Shown: positions 45,763 through 55,205, counted from the stretch's first letter. The stretch: 64,000 nucleotides of DNA from Actinopolymorpha pittospori (GCF_014873875.1 NZ_JADBEM010000001.1:6882001-6946000), one strand, 5' to 3'. Translations and numbers: made by a program. Notes: a model not told the origin generated them from the letters alone.

Positions 45763-46193
45763 CGCGACACCTCCCTCGCACCTCGTGCGGGAGCATCGGC
45801 GGTCAGGTGGCGGCACTCGAACCGCGCCGTGGGCGCTGGCGCCGGCACGAGCCGTTGCCGGGCGCATGGTGGTTTCGCGGCGAAGCTCGTTTGAGTTCCC
45901 GAGCTCGGCTCGGTGAGGAGGTCTTCCATGCCTTGCAAGCAGCCGTCCAAGTGGTCAAGGAGGCTGTTGATCCGACGTACCCGGTCCAGGATCGCCAGGT
46001 TCTTCGCCCGCAGCTCGCCATTGCCCGCGCGCTCGTAGGCCCAGCTGAGCATCGCCCACCCGGACTCGACGCATTCCAGCTCGACGAGCGCCTGGTCGTG
46101 CGCCTGGTCGATCCCCTCCACCTCGGGAAGGTCAAAGTCGATTTCGATGAACTCGTTGCTGTCGCGGCGAATCGCGATCACGGTCACTCTCAT
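45759..46193 (-). CDS. hypothetical protein, first gene of the small-gene operon
   Basis: A 144-residue protein from ATG 46193. The first part is acidic beta/alpha (IDFDLPEVEGIDQAHDQALV), then a helical part (NLAILDRVRRINSLLDHLDG). No family was recognised. It overlaps the next start by ATGA and leads a run of five small genes with tight coupling, which suggests one transcript starting between 46194 and 46528. Confidence 0.6.
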   Translation of the reverse strand: MRVTVIAIRRDSNEFIEIDFDLPEVEGIDQAHDQALVELECVESGWAMLSWAYERAGNGELRAKNLAILDRVRRINSLLDHLDGCLQGMEDLLTEPSSGTQTSFAAKPPCARQRLVPAPAPTARFECRHLTADAPARGAREVSR

Positions 46194-46528
46194 GACGCCA
46201 ACCGCCAATTTGTGTGGGTCTTCGGTCGCCTAAGGAAGGTGCGCACAGCGCCGACGCTGTGACGTTGACGACCTCACGCCCACGACATGTCGGCCACGGC
46301 GGCGGTTCGTCGCTCGAGAGAGGCCGACCAGGGTCTAGACATCGTGGATCCCAGGTGAGCACACAGCGCGAGTGGCAACGGTCCTGTGCCACCTGATGCT
46401 TGATACTGGTCGTGTTCGGCCATCCTGTCGGCGACGTTCCAGACGTCGGCTGGGCAGGATGTCGTAGCCTCGCCGATTCGGCCGGAACGGACTCGTGGCG
46501 GTTCTGACTTGGCCAGGGAGGACGACCT
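46194..46528. promoter_or_regulatory. divergent spacer between small-gene operon and APH kinase
   Basis: This 335-base gap separates two divergent transcription units and must contain both promoters. No confident promoter box, operator or stable hairpin was identified. GCCAGGGAGGACG just before 46529 is the ribosome site of the kinase. Confidence 0.35.
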
Positions 46529-47416
46529 GTGCCCGATCCGATGGATGTGGAGACGTTGGTCCGAGTAGTCAACGAGCGGTGTGGCTACGGACTGACGCTG
46601 CTTGGCGAGGCCGAGCATGGCGAGACCTCCGGTGCGGTCTACGTGCGCTGGCCCGATGGCCGCGAAGGGGTGATCACCAGAACGAACATGCCATTGGAGC
46701 GGATGCGGCAGACCGCTGAGGTCGTTGAGTCGCTGCGTCGGCGAGGCCTACCGGTACCAAGGCAGGAGCCGGTCAAGCTCGACGACACATACTGGGCCGT
46801 CCTACTGCTACAAGAGCGCCTTCCCGGCAGTCCACCGAAGGTCGCCAATGCTGCGGTCATCGAGGCCATGCTGGCCATGAGCGAACACTTCACAGACGCG
46901 CTCGCCGGCCGCCCCGACGTACCCGCGCGACAGCTGTGGCTGCAGCGCAGTAACACCGACTACCCGCGGCATGACCTCCTGGCCGGCTACGACACCAGGA
47001 CCCGACGGATGCTCGATCTGATCCGTGAGGTCGGCCGGGACGGGCCCGACGAGTTCACTGGCAACGACCTTGTGCATCCTGATTACACGCCGCCGAACGT
47101 GCTCGTCGACGAGAGCGGGCATATCAGCGGCATCGTCGACTGGAACGGCGGGATTACTCGCGGAGACCGATGCTTCGCCCTCGTCGGGCTCCGCGCCGAC
47201 CTCACCCTGGGAGCCTAGATGCGGGCGAACAACCCACACGTTCACCAGGAAGCTATCGATCGTCTCGACGAATACCTCACCCGCGTGCTCGATCCGACAC
47301 TGATCCGACGCTATTGGGCGCACTGCACACTCCACCGTCTGCATTGGACGATCACCTTCAACGACGCCGACGCGATCGACATGGGCCTACGTCTGGGCAA
47401 CCTCTACCTCCGATGA
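46529..47416 (+). pseudogene. APH-family phosphotransferase with in-frame TAG
   Basis: Starts at GTG 46529 (GGGAGGACG 5 bases upstream). N-lobe YVRWPDGREGVITRTNMPLE, catalytic loop NDLVHPDYTPPNVLVDESG (HPD instead of HxD) and metal site SGIVDWNGGITRGDRC are all present. A TAG at 47216 stops the frame after LRADLTLGA. The same frame then continues for 65 codons (NNPHVHQEAIDRLDEYLTRV, TLHRLHWTITFNDADAIDMG), the expected C-terminal helices of the family, to 47416. A single TGG to TAG change would explain it. The truncated 229-residue form keeps the active site and might retain some activity. Confidence 0.75.
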
Positions 47417-47539
47417 ATCGGATGCCGTGGCCTCAGGCGGCTGCTCCGAGACTGTCTGTGGGCTGTCACTGTCGGACCCGACGCCCTGCGGATGACCGCG
47501 AGCGTGGCCAGGTCGTGGTGCAACATCCTTGCGTGCGCC

Positions 47540-48029
47540 GTGATGGCGGAGATGGTCTGCGAGGTCGGCCGAAGCGATCGCTGCAAGGGACCGGATCCGT
47601 CACCTGGACAAGCAGCTGGAGGAGGCACTCGACCAGCACCCGGACGCCGCCGTGACGCGCCTGCCAGGGATGGGCGTCGTTCTCACTGCGGAGTTCCACG
47701 CCGAGGTCAGCAACCTCGGGCGCTTCCCCAGCGGCGACCATTTGGCCGCCGCTTCGGGCCTGGCGCCGGCAATCCAGCAGTCGGGGAAGGTCCGCTACCT
47801 GCGTCGCGCTACCGGAGGTAACCGCAGACTCAAGCGCATCTTCTACCAGGCTGCGTTCTGCGCCCTGACCAGCGATCCGGCGAGCAAAGCCTTCTACGCC
47901 CGCAAGCGTAAGGAGGGCAAGACCCACCAGCAGGCCGTCATCGCCCTCGCCAGACGACGCATCAATGTCCTGCACTCTATGCTCCACAGCCACCGAGCCT
48001 ATGATCCGAGCTACGCCGCGGCGGAATGA
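47540..48029 (+). pseudogene. IS110-family transposase, C-terminal part only
   Basis: The frame reads RIRHLDKQLEEALDQHPDAA, TRLPGMGVVLTAEFHAEVSN, LAAASGLAPAIQQSGKVRYL and NRRLKRIFYQAAFCALT. These are the Transposase_20 helix-hairpin-helix end of IS110 enzymes, including the catalytic Ser region. The RuvC-like DEDD half that should precede it is missing. Earliest recognisable homology is near 47540, and ATG 47688 lies inside the domain. It is an inactive remnant. Confidence 0.85.
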
Positions 48030-48059
48030 TGGCCGATGTTGCGGCATGATGGCGGGGTG

Positions 48060-48986
48060 ATGCAGCTGCCGGAGGGGAACGATTGCCCGTTGCCGCCGGG
48101 TGAGGTGGTGAACCGGTGGGCCTTGCGGGTGGACGGCTATCTGGGTGGGCGCGCGAATCTGCACTGGCGAGTGTCTCGAGGAGGCCGGCCGCTGGTGCTG
48201 CGGCGCTATCAGGAGAAGCCGATTGGAGACATCGGGTACGAGTTACGAGTGTTGCAGCGGCTTGATGCGCTGGGCTGGCCTGTGCCAGTCGCGGTCGATG
48301 AGCTGCTGGTGGTGGATGGGCGCACGTGGTGCCTGTTCACGTGGTTGCCCGGAGCGTCGCCGACCGTAACGGAATCGCGGTCGGAGCAACGTGCGCTCGG
48401 CCGACTGCTCGCGAGGCTCCATGCCGATTTGGAGACGCTTGTGGACCTGGGGCAACGACCTGGCTGCCAGCGCGCCGAGGCCCTCCTGGCCGACCCTGTG
48501 CTGAGGCGTCGACTTCGTGACTACGAACGACTGTTCCCCGAGCAGGCCCGCATCCTGCGCTGGCATGTCGATCGCGCCAACGAATGCTTTGACGCTCTGG
48601 ATCTTCGCGACCGGCGGCTCATCGTCATCCACAGCGACTTTGGTCTCCCCAACCTGCTGTACCAGGACGGGAAGCTGACCGGCGTCATCGACTTCGAAGG
48701 CACACACCTCAACCATCGCGCCTCCGACTTCGCACTGGGCTGGCGCGCGAAACGTGACGAGATCGTCCGTGGCTACGACGAGGTACGGCCACTCGACGAA
48801 CTCGACTGGGCGCTGCTCACCCCAGCGTTATGGTCCTGGGTGTTCCTCGGCGTGGCGGATGAGATTCATGCGATGACGACCGGCGCGATCAAGCCGCATG
48901 GCTTCGACTGGCAAGTCGGCGTGCTGCGACGCCGATCACCGCTCATGGGTGTGGCAGGAGTCCCGTACCCCGACTTACCGCGTTGA
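48060..48986 (+). CDS. APH-fold phosphotransferase
   Basis: About 308 residues from ATG 48060; ATG 48036 is also possible. LHWRVSRGGRPLVLRRYQEK is the ATP-binding lobe, ELRVLQRLDALGWPVPVAVD the helix-C region, LIVIHSDFGLPNLLYQDGKL the catalytic loop (HSD) and GVIDFEGTHLNHRASDFAL the metal site. The frame is complete. It is similar to homoserine-kinase-like or Ser/Thr-exchange phosphotransferases; the substrate is unknown. Confidence 0.78.
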   Translation: MQLPEGNDCPLPPGEVVNRWALRVDGYLGGRANLHWRVSRGGRPLVLRRYQEKPIGDIGYELRVLQRLDALGWPVPVAVDELLVVDGRTWCLFTWLPGASPTVTESRSEQRALGRLLARLHADLETLVDLGQRPGCQRAEALLADPVLRRRLRDYERLFPEQARILRWHVDRANECFDALDLRDRRLIVIHSDFGLPNLLYQDGKLTGVIDFEGTHLNHRASDFALGWRAKRDEIVRGYDEVRPLDELDWALLTPALWSWVFLGVADEIHAMTTGAIKPHGFDWQVGVLRRRSPLMGVAGVPYPDLPR

Positions 48987-49274
48987 TCAGCGCCTGGCGC
49001 CTTGACCGGACCGATTGGGCTGCCCTCCGGACGCCACGCCTTTGACGAGTCATGGTGGGCGTCATCTGGGCCTGGCCCGACAACACGAGTAGGTTTGCCG
49101 ACTCGTGTCACTCAATCTTCTGAGCGACGCTGGGCTTGAAATTCGTCGGGGACGGCTTCCCTGGAACGACGACCTCAACCATTGGGCAACAGCGATCAGG
49201 GACCTTGTGCACGGCGAGATGGCCCGTGTTCACTGCTCTTCAGGTTCCGGCCGGTCGGATTGGGCAGCGAGGTC
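48987..49274. other. unassigned stretch with a possible gene start
   Basis: GTG 49105 opens SLNLLSDAGLEIRRGRLPWN and HWATAIRDLVHGEMARV, which looks like a real protein start, but coding quality is lost after about 49250 where the convergent GNAT ends. It is probably a 5' remnant; the family was not recognised. Confidence 0.35.
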
Positions 49275-49781
49275 TCATGTCGATTCCCAGCTGTGGCCAG
49301 GACTGGTGAGGCTGAGCCGGAACGACACCTGGTGGCCATCGTCACGGGTGCCGCCGTCGCGGGTCCAGCCCATCGACTTGTAGAAGCTCTGCCCTCGGTC
49401 GTACCCGGCGAGCGTCCAGAGGATGGCTTCTGCAAAGCCGGCGTCGACAAGCGCGTCATGTGCCGTTTGCATGAGGGCGGTCCCGATGCTCTTGCGCCAG
49501 TGGTCAGGGTCCACTGCGAGAGTGTCGAGTTCTCCGAGTTCTGGGTCGACAGGATCCCGGCTGGGCCCGATGCCGACGAGACCGACGATGGACCCGTCAT
49601 GCTCCGCCACCCACCATCGGGCTGGCCCACCCATCAGCTCAGTCGTCCAACGGTTGATCCGAGCTTCGTCCACAACGATATGAGGCATCAACTCACCGAA
49701 TCCCACGTTCCACGAGTCGACATAGACCTGCACCATCTGTGGCACGTCGTTCGCCCTAGCCGCTCGGATCACGATGGTCAC
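49275..49781 (-). CDS. GNAT-family acetyltransferase
   Basis: A 168-residue protein from GTG 49781. It starts VTIVIRAARANDVPQMVQVY, and GELDTLAVDPDHWRKSIGTA with LMQTAHDALVDAGFAEAILW forms the acetyl-CoA-binding strand-turn-helix (the usual RGxG is replaced by RKSIG). It ends SFYKSMGWTRDG, matching FYxxxGF. The substrate is unknown. It has no operon partners. Confidence 0.85.
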   Translation of the reverse strand: MTIVIRAARANDVPQMVQVYVDSWNVGFGELMPHIVVDEARINRWTTELMGGPARWWVAEHDGSIVGLVGIGPSRDPVDPELGELDTLAVDPDHWRKSIGTALMQTAHDALVDAGFAEAILWTLAGYDRGQSFYKSMGWTRDGGTRDDGHQVSFRLSLTSPGHSWEST

Positions 49782-50679
49782 CTCGCAAGCTTGGCACCTC
49801 GAGCGCCGTCGTGCGATAGGCGCGGAACCGGGCCATCGACACCTGGGTTGGGCGCCGGACAGCATAAAGTTGCTCACTCAACCGCGGCTGCACGCGAAGT
49901 GGCTCGCCCCCACCAGTCAGCGATCGCTCATCGCCCGCTTCATCGACGTACCAGAAGTCTCGCTCCGCTACGGCCAGTGCAGGCTCGCGAGAGGCCTGCT
50001 CAGGGCCCCGCTCGGCTGCTCCACCGTACACGGCAACCCGATGCCGGCCCGGACGGCCCGCACAGTGGGCGGTGTCGAGCACCCCCACAGGCAGCACCCC
50101 CGGGCACAGGTGGCACAACAAAGCGTCCCGGAACTCGTTGCGGCCCTTCCGCCCCAACGTCACGGCTGCCACCGCCAGGGCGGCATCGGGGATCCGAGAC
50201 CGGGGTGTCCGAGGCAGGACGCGGGCCCCACGCCAACGCAACCGGCGGACACATCATCGCCACCGCCGGCGGCCAGGACACGCTCACACCTCCGCGGCCA
50301 CCACGGCCCACTACGCCCACCCGGAGCAGCCAGCGCAGCACGGGATGGGGCCGGGACACTGCCAGTGGCTGCCATCATCTCGAGCGCGGCCACATCGTCA
50401 GCCGCAGGCAACGGATGACCCGACCCGGGACAGCACGTGCAGACCACATGCCGCCAACCAGTCGCGGTGAGCACCACCCGATCAAGCACATCCACACCCG
50501 CCGAACAAAACCCATCCCCCAACGCCGAAACCACCCCACAACCCCGGCCGTTACCGAACCGTAACCAACAACGATGACCGCAGACGCCGGTCCGGCCAGC
50601 ACTCGGGCTGGAATTCCGCTGTCACATGAAGTGACCGGGGAAACGTCGATGCTGACCCGCAGACCAGACCCACACCGGG
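49782..50679. other. long gap without a supportable gene
   Basis: Open frames exist on both strands over nearly 900 bases because stops are rare at this GC level. None has a recognisable domain, a good ribosome site or consistent codon-position bias. The end near 50530-50575 is unusually C- and A-rich on the plus strand. The region may be the remains of a gene or non-coding DNA downstream of the CBASS operon. Confidence 0.35.
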
Positions 50680-52137
50680 CTACGCCGAGACGCGGAACGC
50701 CTGTACATACTCCGTCGTGCCGAGGTGCTCGTAGACGAAAGTTGGCATCACTCGGTTCCAGTGATGTCCAAGGAGCACGGCGAGGCCCAGCGGTCCCGCG
50801 AGGAAGACGTGGAGAGTTCCGGTAGGGGCCGCGATCTGGCGTGCGAGGTCGCGGATGCCGATCGCGAGGGAGCTGGCTGTTTCCGGATCTGGCACGGACC
50901 CTGGACCGACCTGTCCTCCCTCGGGCAGTGCCGTGTGAACCCTCCCGACGGTTATGCCCGCTCGTTCGATCCAGTTGACCACTGCGTCGGTTGCGTCGGT
51001 GGTCACCGAGACGACCAGCGCAGGGTCACCTCCGAGTCCGAGATCTTGCGAGTGGTGCGTCGGCACCAGGGCCGCCGTGGTGACGTCGCTGGACCAGAGT
51101 TGTTCGCCCTGTCTGATGCCAACCTCGTAACCCAGGACCCGTCGGAGGACTGTCCCTGCCTTGAAGCCGGTTGCTTGTCGCATCGTCCCGGTGAGCAGGA
51201 GTCGGCGATGTGCACCCAGATGGCCTGGGATCTGCTCGATGTCACTGGCCAGTTGTTCCCATGAGGATGGGGGCTTGGGCGCGACCTTGGTGAAGGCGTC
51301 GTCGCCATCCATGCGATCCACCCAGTCCAGGGCGTGCTGGGCGTGGTCGGCCATTGGGTCGTGGCTGAGTGTGGCGATGGAGATGGATGTCCAAGGGGTT
51401 CCCGCGCGCAGGCTCAGCATGGTGATGGCGTTTTCGATTTCGTCGAGCGAAAGGCGCTGGCGACCATCTTCCACCTGCCTGGCGACCCAGTCAGTCCCGG
51501 CGTTGATCGCCCTGTCATCGGACTGGAGTCCGTTCGCGGTCATGAGCAGGCTGACCTCGCGGCGGAGACTCACCACGTCCTCGGACGTTTCGAGGTAGAA
51601 GTCTTCGAAGAAGGCGAGCAGCTCCGCTTCGGTGACGCCCGCTGTTTCGGCCCATTGTTTGCGGGCCAGGCCCCGGTGGGACTTCGGGCCACCTTGTGCG
51701 GCACGAGGTACCAGCCGACCGTCTCGTGCGTCGCGGTCGCGAAGAAGGAGGTCGGCGGGGTCGATGGCACGGTTCGTGATCAGCGCAACCCGGACGCGGA
51801 CACCGTTGCGGGCGACTTGGCGGTGACTGCAGACGAGCTTCTTGAGCAGGTCGTTGCCGGTCAGATACTCCAGGTTGACTGGAGTGCGCGCGTCGACGGC
51901 GTATTTGATCTGCGCATAGTCGTTCGGCGGAGCGGCGCGGTAGTAGACGACGTCGTCGATGTTCCCGGCATCATCGGCTTCGACACCGACTGCGGTTCCG
52001 GGATTCGGGGTGTTGTGGGTCCGCTGCTCGTTGACGACGCGCATGCAAAACCGCCAGGCGTGCAGCCACTGGTAGCGGTCGCCAGCGATGCGCACTCCGG
52101 TGGGCCGCGGCAGGCCACGGCGCGCGCGGTCACTCAT
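50680..52137 (-). CDS. cap4: CBASS effector Cap4: DUF4297-type nuclease with SAVED domain
   Basis: A 485-residue effector from ATG 52137, overlapping the Cap3 stop by 8 bases. The N-terminal DUF4297/Mrr-like nuclease shows GDRYQWLHAWRFCMRVVNE, then VGVEADDAGNIDDVVYY (Glu53, Asp61/62) and YAQIKYAVDART with the QxK motif at residues 76-78. The C-terminal SAVED sensor ends HVFLAGPLGLAVLLGHHWNR and PTFVYEHLG. In known systems a cyclic oligonucleotide bound by SAVED makes Cap4 degrade DNA, killing the infected cell. It is the last gene of a four-gene operon, whereas effectors more often come first. Confidence 0.88.
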   Translation of the reverse strand: MSDRARRGLPRPTGVRIAGDRYQWLHAWRFCMRVVNEQRTHNTPNPGTAVGVEADDAGNIDDVVYYRAAPPNDYAQIKYAVDARTPVNLEYLTGNDLLKKLVCSHRQVARNGVRVRVALITNRAIDPADLLLRDRDARDGRLVPRAAQGGPKSHRGLARKQWAETAGVTEAELLAFFEDFYLETSEDVVSLRREVSLLMTANGLQSDDRAINAGTDWVARQVEDGRQRLSLDEIENAITMLSLRAGTPWTSISIATLSHDPMADHAQHALDWVDRMDGDDAFTKVAPKPPSSWEQLASDIEQIPGHLGAHRRLLLTGTMRQATGFKAGTVLRRVLGYEVGIRQGEQLWSSDVTTAALVPTHHSQDLGLGGDPALVVSVTTDATDAVVNWIERAGITVGRVHTALPEGGQVGPGSVPDPETASSLAIGIRDLARQIAAPTGTLHVFLAGPLGLAVLLGHHWNRVMPTFVYEHLGTTEYVQAFRVSA

Positions 52138-52630
52138 TTGGCTCCAAAGGTACTGGGTGGGTCCTCGGCAGGTCGCCCGTGATCCTGACAGCACAACGCT
52201 TGGGGTTGACGGCGGTGATGCGCCGGGCGTCAAGGTCGTAGTCGTCTTCGATCGTGCGCCGGAGCACGAGCAGTGTCGGGTTCGGCAGACGGGGGTGCAG
52301 GTAGGAGATAAGCCGGAGGCTGGCGAGGTCCGGCCCGCTCGGCGGCACGTCCGCGGGATGTGAGTGCCAGTCCCCGATGTACCCGAGTCGCGGGTCGATC
52401 GCCCGCGCCCTCAGTACGGCGGGCTGCGTCGCGCCGCCGGGGAGGTGGTAGTGGGCTCGTCCGCGCCTAGAGGTGGGCAGTTCGATAGCTATGGTCGCCC
52501 ACGGCTCTTGGTCGACATGGACGCCGACGAGGATGCCCCCTGTCTCCAGTGGGTGGGAGAGGCTGGCCGCTCGCTTCAGCTGGTCGACGGCGCTCTCGGC
52601 GATGAGAAGTTCCGGCTGGACGCGCGTCAC
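52130..52630 (-). CDS. cap3: CBASS Cap3: JAB/JAMM isopeptidase
   Basis: A 166-residue protein from GTG 52630, overlapping the Cap2 stop by GTGA. LETGGILVGVHVDQEP begins the JAMM fold with the conserved Glu. IGDWHSHPADVPPSGPDLAS holds the zinc ligands HxH and the downstream Asp. LISYLHPRLPNPTLLVLRRT continues the sheet. In type II CBASS, Cap3 removes the C-terminal conjugate that Cap2 places on the CD-NTase, acting as an off-switch. All metal-binding residues are present. Confidence 0.9.
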   Translation of the reverse strand: MTRVQPELLIAESAVDQLKRAASLSHPLETGGILVGVHVDQEPWATIAIELPTSRRGRAHYHLPGGATQPAVLRARAIDPRLGYIGDWHSHPADVPPSGPDLASLRLISYLHPRLPNPTLLVLRRTIEDDYDLDARRITAVNPKRCAVRITGDLPRTHPVPLEPNE

Positions 52631-54159
52631 GCTGTCGCGGGACCGATCACGTCGAAAGGCGCAACCGCCAGGGGCCGGAGGACCTCGACCTGCTCGTCCG
52701 GCAGTAGACGGCGCTCCAGTAGTTGGTCGATAGCTGCGGCCACGATGTCGGCGGCGGCCCGCTGAGCCGCCCAGGGGGGAGCGCCGTTGACAAGCGCGAT
52801 GCAGCCGAGCTCGAGGAACGCGCCCACAGGCTGGGGATCGTCTGGCGGCAGATCCAGATAGTCGGCCGACTTGTCGCGGTTGGAGATAGGGGTGTCGTTC
52901 GCCGCTTGGCGTCGGACCCGCAGGAGGCCTCCTTGGTGGAAGAGGGCGCCGGTGATGAGGGGTACATCTTCCTGAGCGCACACGATGCTGAGGGCAGCGG
53001 TCATCGGTGCCGTTCCGGTGCAGTCGATGACTAGGTCGAAACCTCGCACATTGTCGGCGAGTTCGGCGGGCGCGAACGGCAGATCCTTGGTCACGATGTC
53101 GAAGTCACACCAGGGCGCGTGATCGTCGATCTCGGCGCTGACGCCGATGCCCTTGTTGTATCCGACCGAGTACTTGTCGGCGACGTGTCGGACGAGGTTG
53201 GCGGTCATGAGGGTGTCGGGGTCGTAGCCCTTGATGTGGGCGACGCCGCTCTCTGCCAGCAGCAGTGCAACGCTCCCTCCGATCGATCCCAGCCCGGCCA
53301 CTAGAAGGCGCTTGCCGGCGAGCAGGTCGGCGTCGGGCCCGGCGCGTCGCTTTCGGGCGGCGAGGTCGGAGGGGAAGGCGGCGTGTGCTTCGGCCACAAC
53401 CTCGGCGCCGTGCCCCGAGAAGCCAAGCGCGATGGCGTCGGGTTGTCCATTGAACCTGGGCCAGGTCAGGACGGCGAAGTCGAGTCCACCGCTCGGCGTC
53501 TTGATGTCCGCGTCCTGCCGGGCCGCAAGCCCCCTCTCGAAGTGCTCTCGCTGGCGTCGGGCGAGGGCGTCCCGGAACTGGTCCAGGTCACGAGGCGGGT
53601 CGGTGATCTCGCGGCGGGTGTAGAGGACCCCGTTGAACGTCGGCGTGTCTCGCTGGGCCCCCACCTGGAACAGGATCTGCCGCCGATGGGCCGTGAGGTC
53701 GATGATCGTGCCGTTAGAGGCGCCACGAAGCAGGTCGCCGATCGGGAGTTCGAGACGGTAGCCGCTCTTCCCGTCGAACAGCAGGTAGGAGTCGAGCGCC
53801 TGGTCGGCAACGCCGAAACCGGTCTGCGCCGCCTCTGCCCACGCGTCGAGTCGGGCCCAGAGCGCATCGAGGTTGCGTCCCTCGACCTGCGCGGGGTCGT
53901 CGTCGGCCCACAGACAGATGATCCCCTCGTAGACGTGCGGCGCCTTAAGGCCCTCGACATGCACGTGGGCATACCGCAGTGGCCATCCGTCGTTGAAGAC
54001 CACCTGCATCCGCCCCCGGTCGGTGAGCGGATTCAGGGACTCCCGGATCGGTCCCGTCCACACCTTGAGGTCGGTGTCAGGGACCGGGCTGAACCCGGCG
54101 GCAACGAGGCCGGAGCAGAACCGCTCGAAGCCGCCGGTATCGAAGGTCTCGAACGCCAT
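52627..54159 (-). CDS. cap2: CBASS Cap2: fused E2-E1 ubiquitin-like ligase
   Basis: A 510-residue protein. The N-terminal E2-like part has HVHVEGLKAPHVYEGIICLW with candidate catalytic Cys82. The C-terminal ThiF/E1 part has the ATP-binding GLGSIGGSVALLLAESGV at 289-306, YDPDTLMTANLVRHVADKYS, FDLVIDCTGTAPMTAAL, and a candidate E1 Cys453 in FLELGCIALVNG. In type II CBASS, Cap2 conjugates the CD-NTase C-terminus to targets and so primes it. The gene overlaps the CD-NTase stop by one base (TAATG), fitting strict co-expression. Confidence 0.9.
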   Translation of the reverse strand: MAFETFDTGGFERFCSGLVAAGFSPVPDTDLKVWTGPIRESLNPLTDRGRMQVVFNDGWPLRYAHVHVEGLKAPHVYEGIICLWADDDPAQVEGRNLDALWARLDAWAEAAQTGFGVADQALDSYLLFDGKSGYRLELPIGDLLRGASNGTIIDLTAHRRQILFQVGAQRDTPTFNGVLYTRREITDPPRDLDQFRDALARRQREHFERGLAARQDADIKTPSGGLDFAVLTWPRFNGQPDAIALGFSGHGAEVVAEAHAAFPSDLAARKRRAGPDADLLAGKRLLVAGLGSIGGSVALLLAESGVAHIKGYDPDTLMTANLVRHVADKYSVGYNKGIGVSAEIDDHAPWCDFDIVTKDLPFAPAELADNVRGFDLVIDCTGTAPMTAALSIVCAQEDVPLITGALFHQGGLLRVRRQAANDTPISNRDKSADYLDLPPDDPQPVGAFLELGCIALVNGAPPWAAQRAAADIVAAAIDQLLERRLLPDEQVEVLRPLAVAPFDVIGPATA

Positions 54160-55205
54160 TACGCGAAGCCGCGAGGCTGGTTGCTCCCAACTGCCTCGAC
54201 CGCGGCGATGCTGGCGATCGGGAAGCCGTTCGCGTCACAGCCGTCCGGCAATGGGAGGACCTGGCCCCGTTCGTTCGTGCCCAGGATGTCCCGCCACAAC
54301 TTGGCTGCCCGGCACTTGTCGGCGTCGAGCGCCTGCTTCGCCAGACCAGCGAGTTCACGGAACTTCGCGGCTCCCGATGCCCACTGGCCGGCGTACAGGG
54401 CGGGCTTCAGCTGCGTCCCGAGAACGGGGTCGAGCATGCCGTCGGTGACCGCCAGATGGATCTCGTCCGCGACTACACCGAGGGAACCGGCGAGCAGTTC
54501 GGCCCACGACGACCCGGTTACCCGCCCGTTCGACCACGCGTAGTACGCCGCGATCTCCGTGTAGAGGCCGCCGGGCCTGTTGTCGCCGAGGTGCACGTGG
54601 CGGACCTGGCGCAGCAGGCGCACGATCGGCCGGTAGGCCGAGCGGTTGCCGACGGTCGAAGTCGACGCGGCCGTGGCCAAGGTGTTGGTCCGGATGGCCA
54701 ACTCAACCGGGCTGGTCTTGACCCAGCGGCCGTCCTCCTCGTCCCAGCGGTCGCGGTTACGGTTCGGGATCCCCCAGTGCTCGCTCCACGGAACGGCAGG
54801 GACCGCGTCCACACTGAACGCCAACTCCTCAGGAACGCCCGAGTCTTCGAAGTCGATCTTCAGGCTCCGTGCTTGTTCGGTGACCCGACCGCCGGGGACC
54901 TGGTTTTTGAGCCCGTAGTGGTCGACCAGGACCCGCTTCACCTCCTCGTAGATCCGCCCAGGGTCGTGGCGCACGGAGAGATCCTTGAACCGCAGGAACA
55001 CGTCCACATCCTTGCCGGGATAGCGACCCGTCAGCCGGGCATAGGAGCCGATCAAGATCGTGTCGATGCCCCAGTCACGCAGTTGCCGGTCGACCTCCAG
55101 CAGTTCACGCACCTCCGTGTGAGCCGCGGAGGCGCGCTTCTGCTTCTCGCCATGGATGGTGACGTTGGTGACGGCGGACTCGAACTCTGCGCTCAGGGTC
55201 TCCAT
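54159..55205 (-). CDS. cdnE-like: CBASS CD-NTase (cyclic oligonucleotide synthase)
   Basis: A 348-residue nucleotidyltransferase. LIGSYARLTGRYPGKDVDVF gives the GS motif (53-54) and metal-binding Asp66 and Asp68; AFSVDAVPAVPW adds the third Asp at 133. The helical C-lobe includes RPIVRLLRQVRHVHLGDNRP. The protein ends QPRGFA, a small residue at the C-terminus as needed for Cap2 conjugation. GAGGAGGAG sits 7 bases before ATG 55205, so this is the well-expressed first gene. It makes a cyclic di- or trinucleotide after phage sensing; the product cannot be told from sequence. Confidence 0.9.
   Translation of the reverse strand: METLSAEFESAVTNVTIHGEKQKRASAAHTEVRELLEVDRQLRDWGIDTILIGSYARLTGRYPGKDVDVFLRFKDLSVRHDPGRIYEEVKRVLVDHYGLKNQVPGGRVTEQARSLKIDFEDSGVPEELAFSVDAVPAVPWSEHWGIPNRNRDRWDEEDGRWVKTSPVELAIRTNTLATAASTSTVGNRSAYRPIVRLLRQVRHVHLGDNRPGGLYTEIAAYYAWSNGRVTGSSWAELLAGSLGVVADEIHLAVTDGMLDPVLGTQLKPALYAGQWASGAAKFRELAGLAKQALDADKCRAAKLWRDILGTNERGQVLPLPDGCDANGFPIASIAAVEAVGSNQPRGFA

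Noticed and set aside
49182..50564. A 460-codon plus-strand frame.
   Set aside because: It crosses the GNAT gene on the opposite strand, has no recognisable domain, and its composition is Arg/Pro/His-rich as expected of a stop-poor high-GC shadow.
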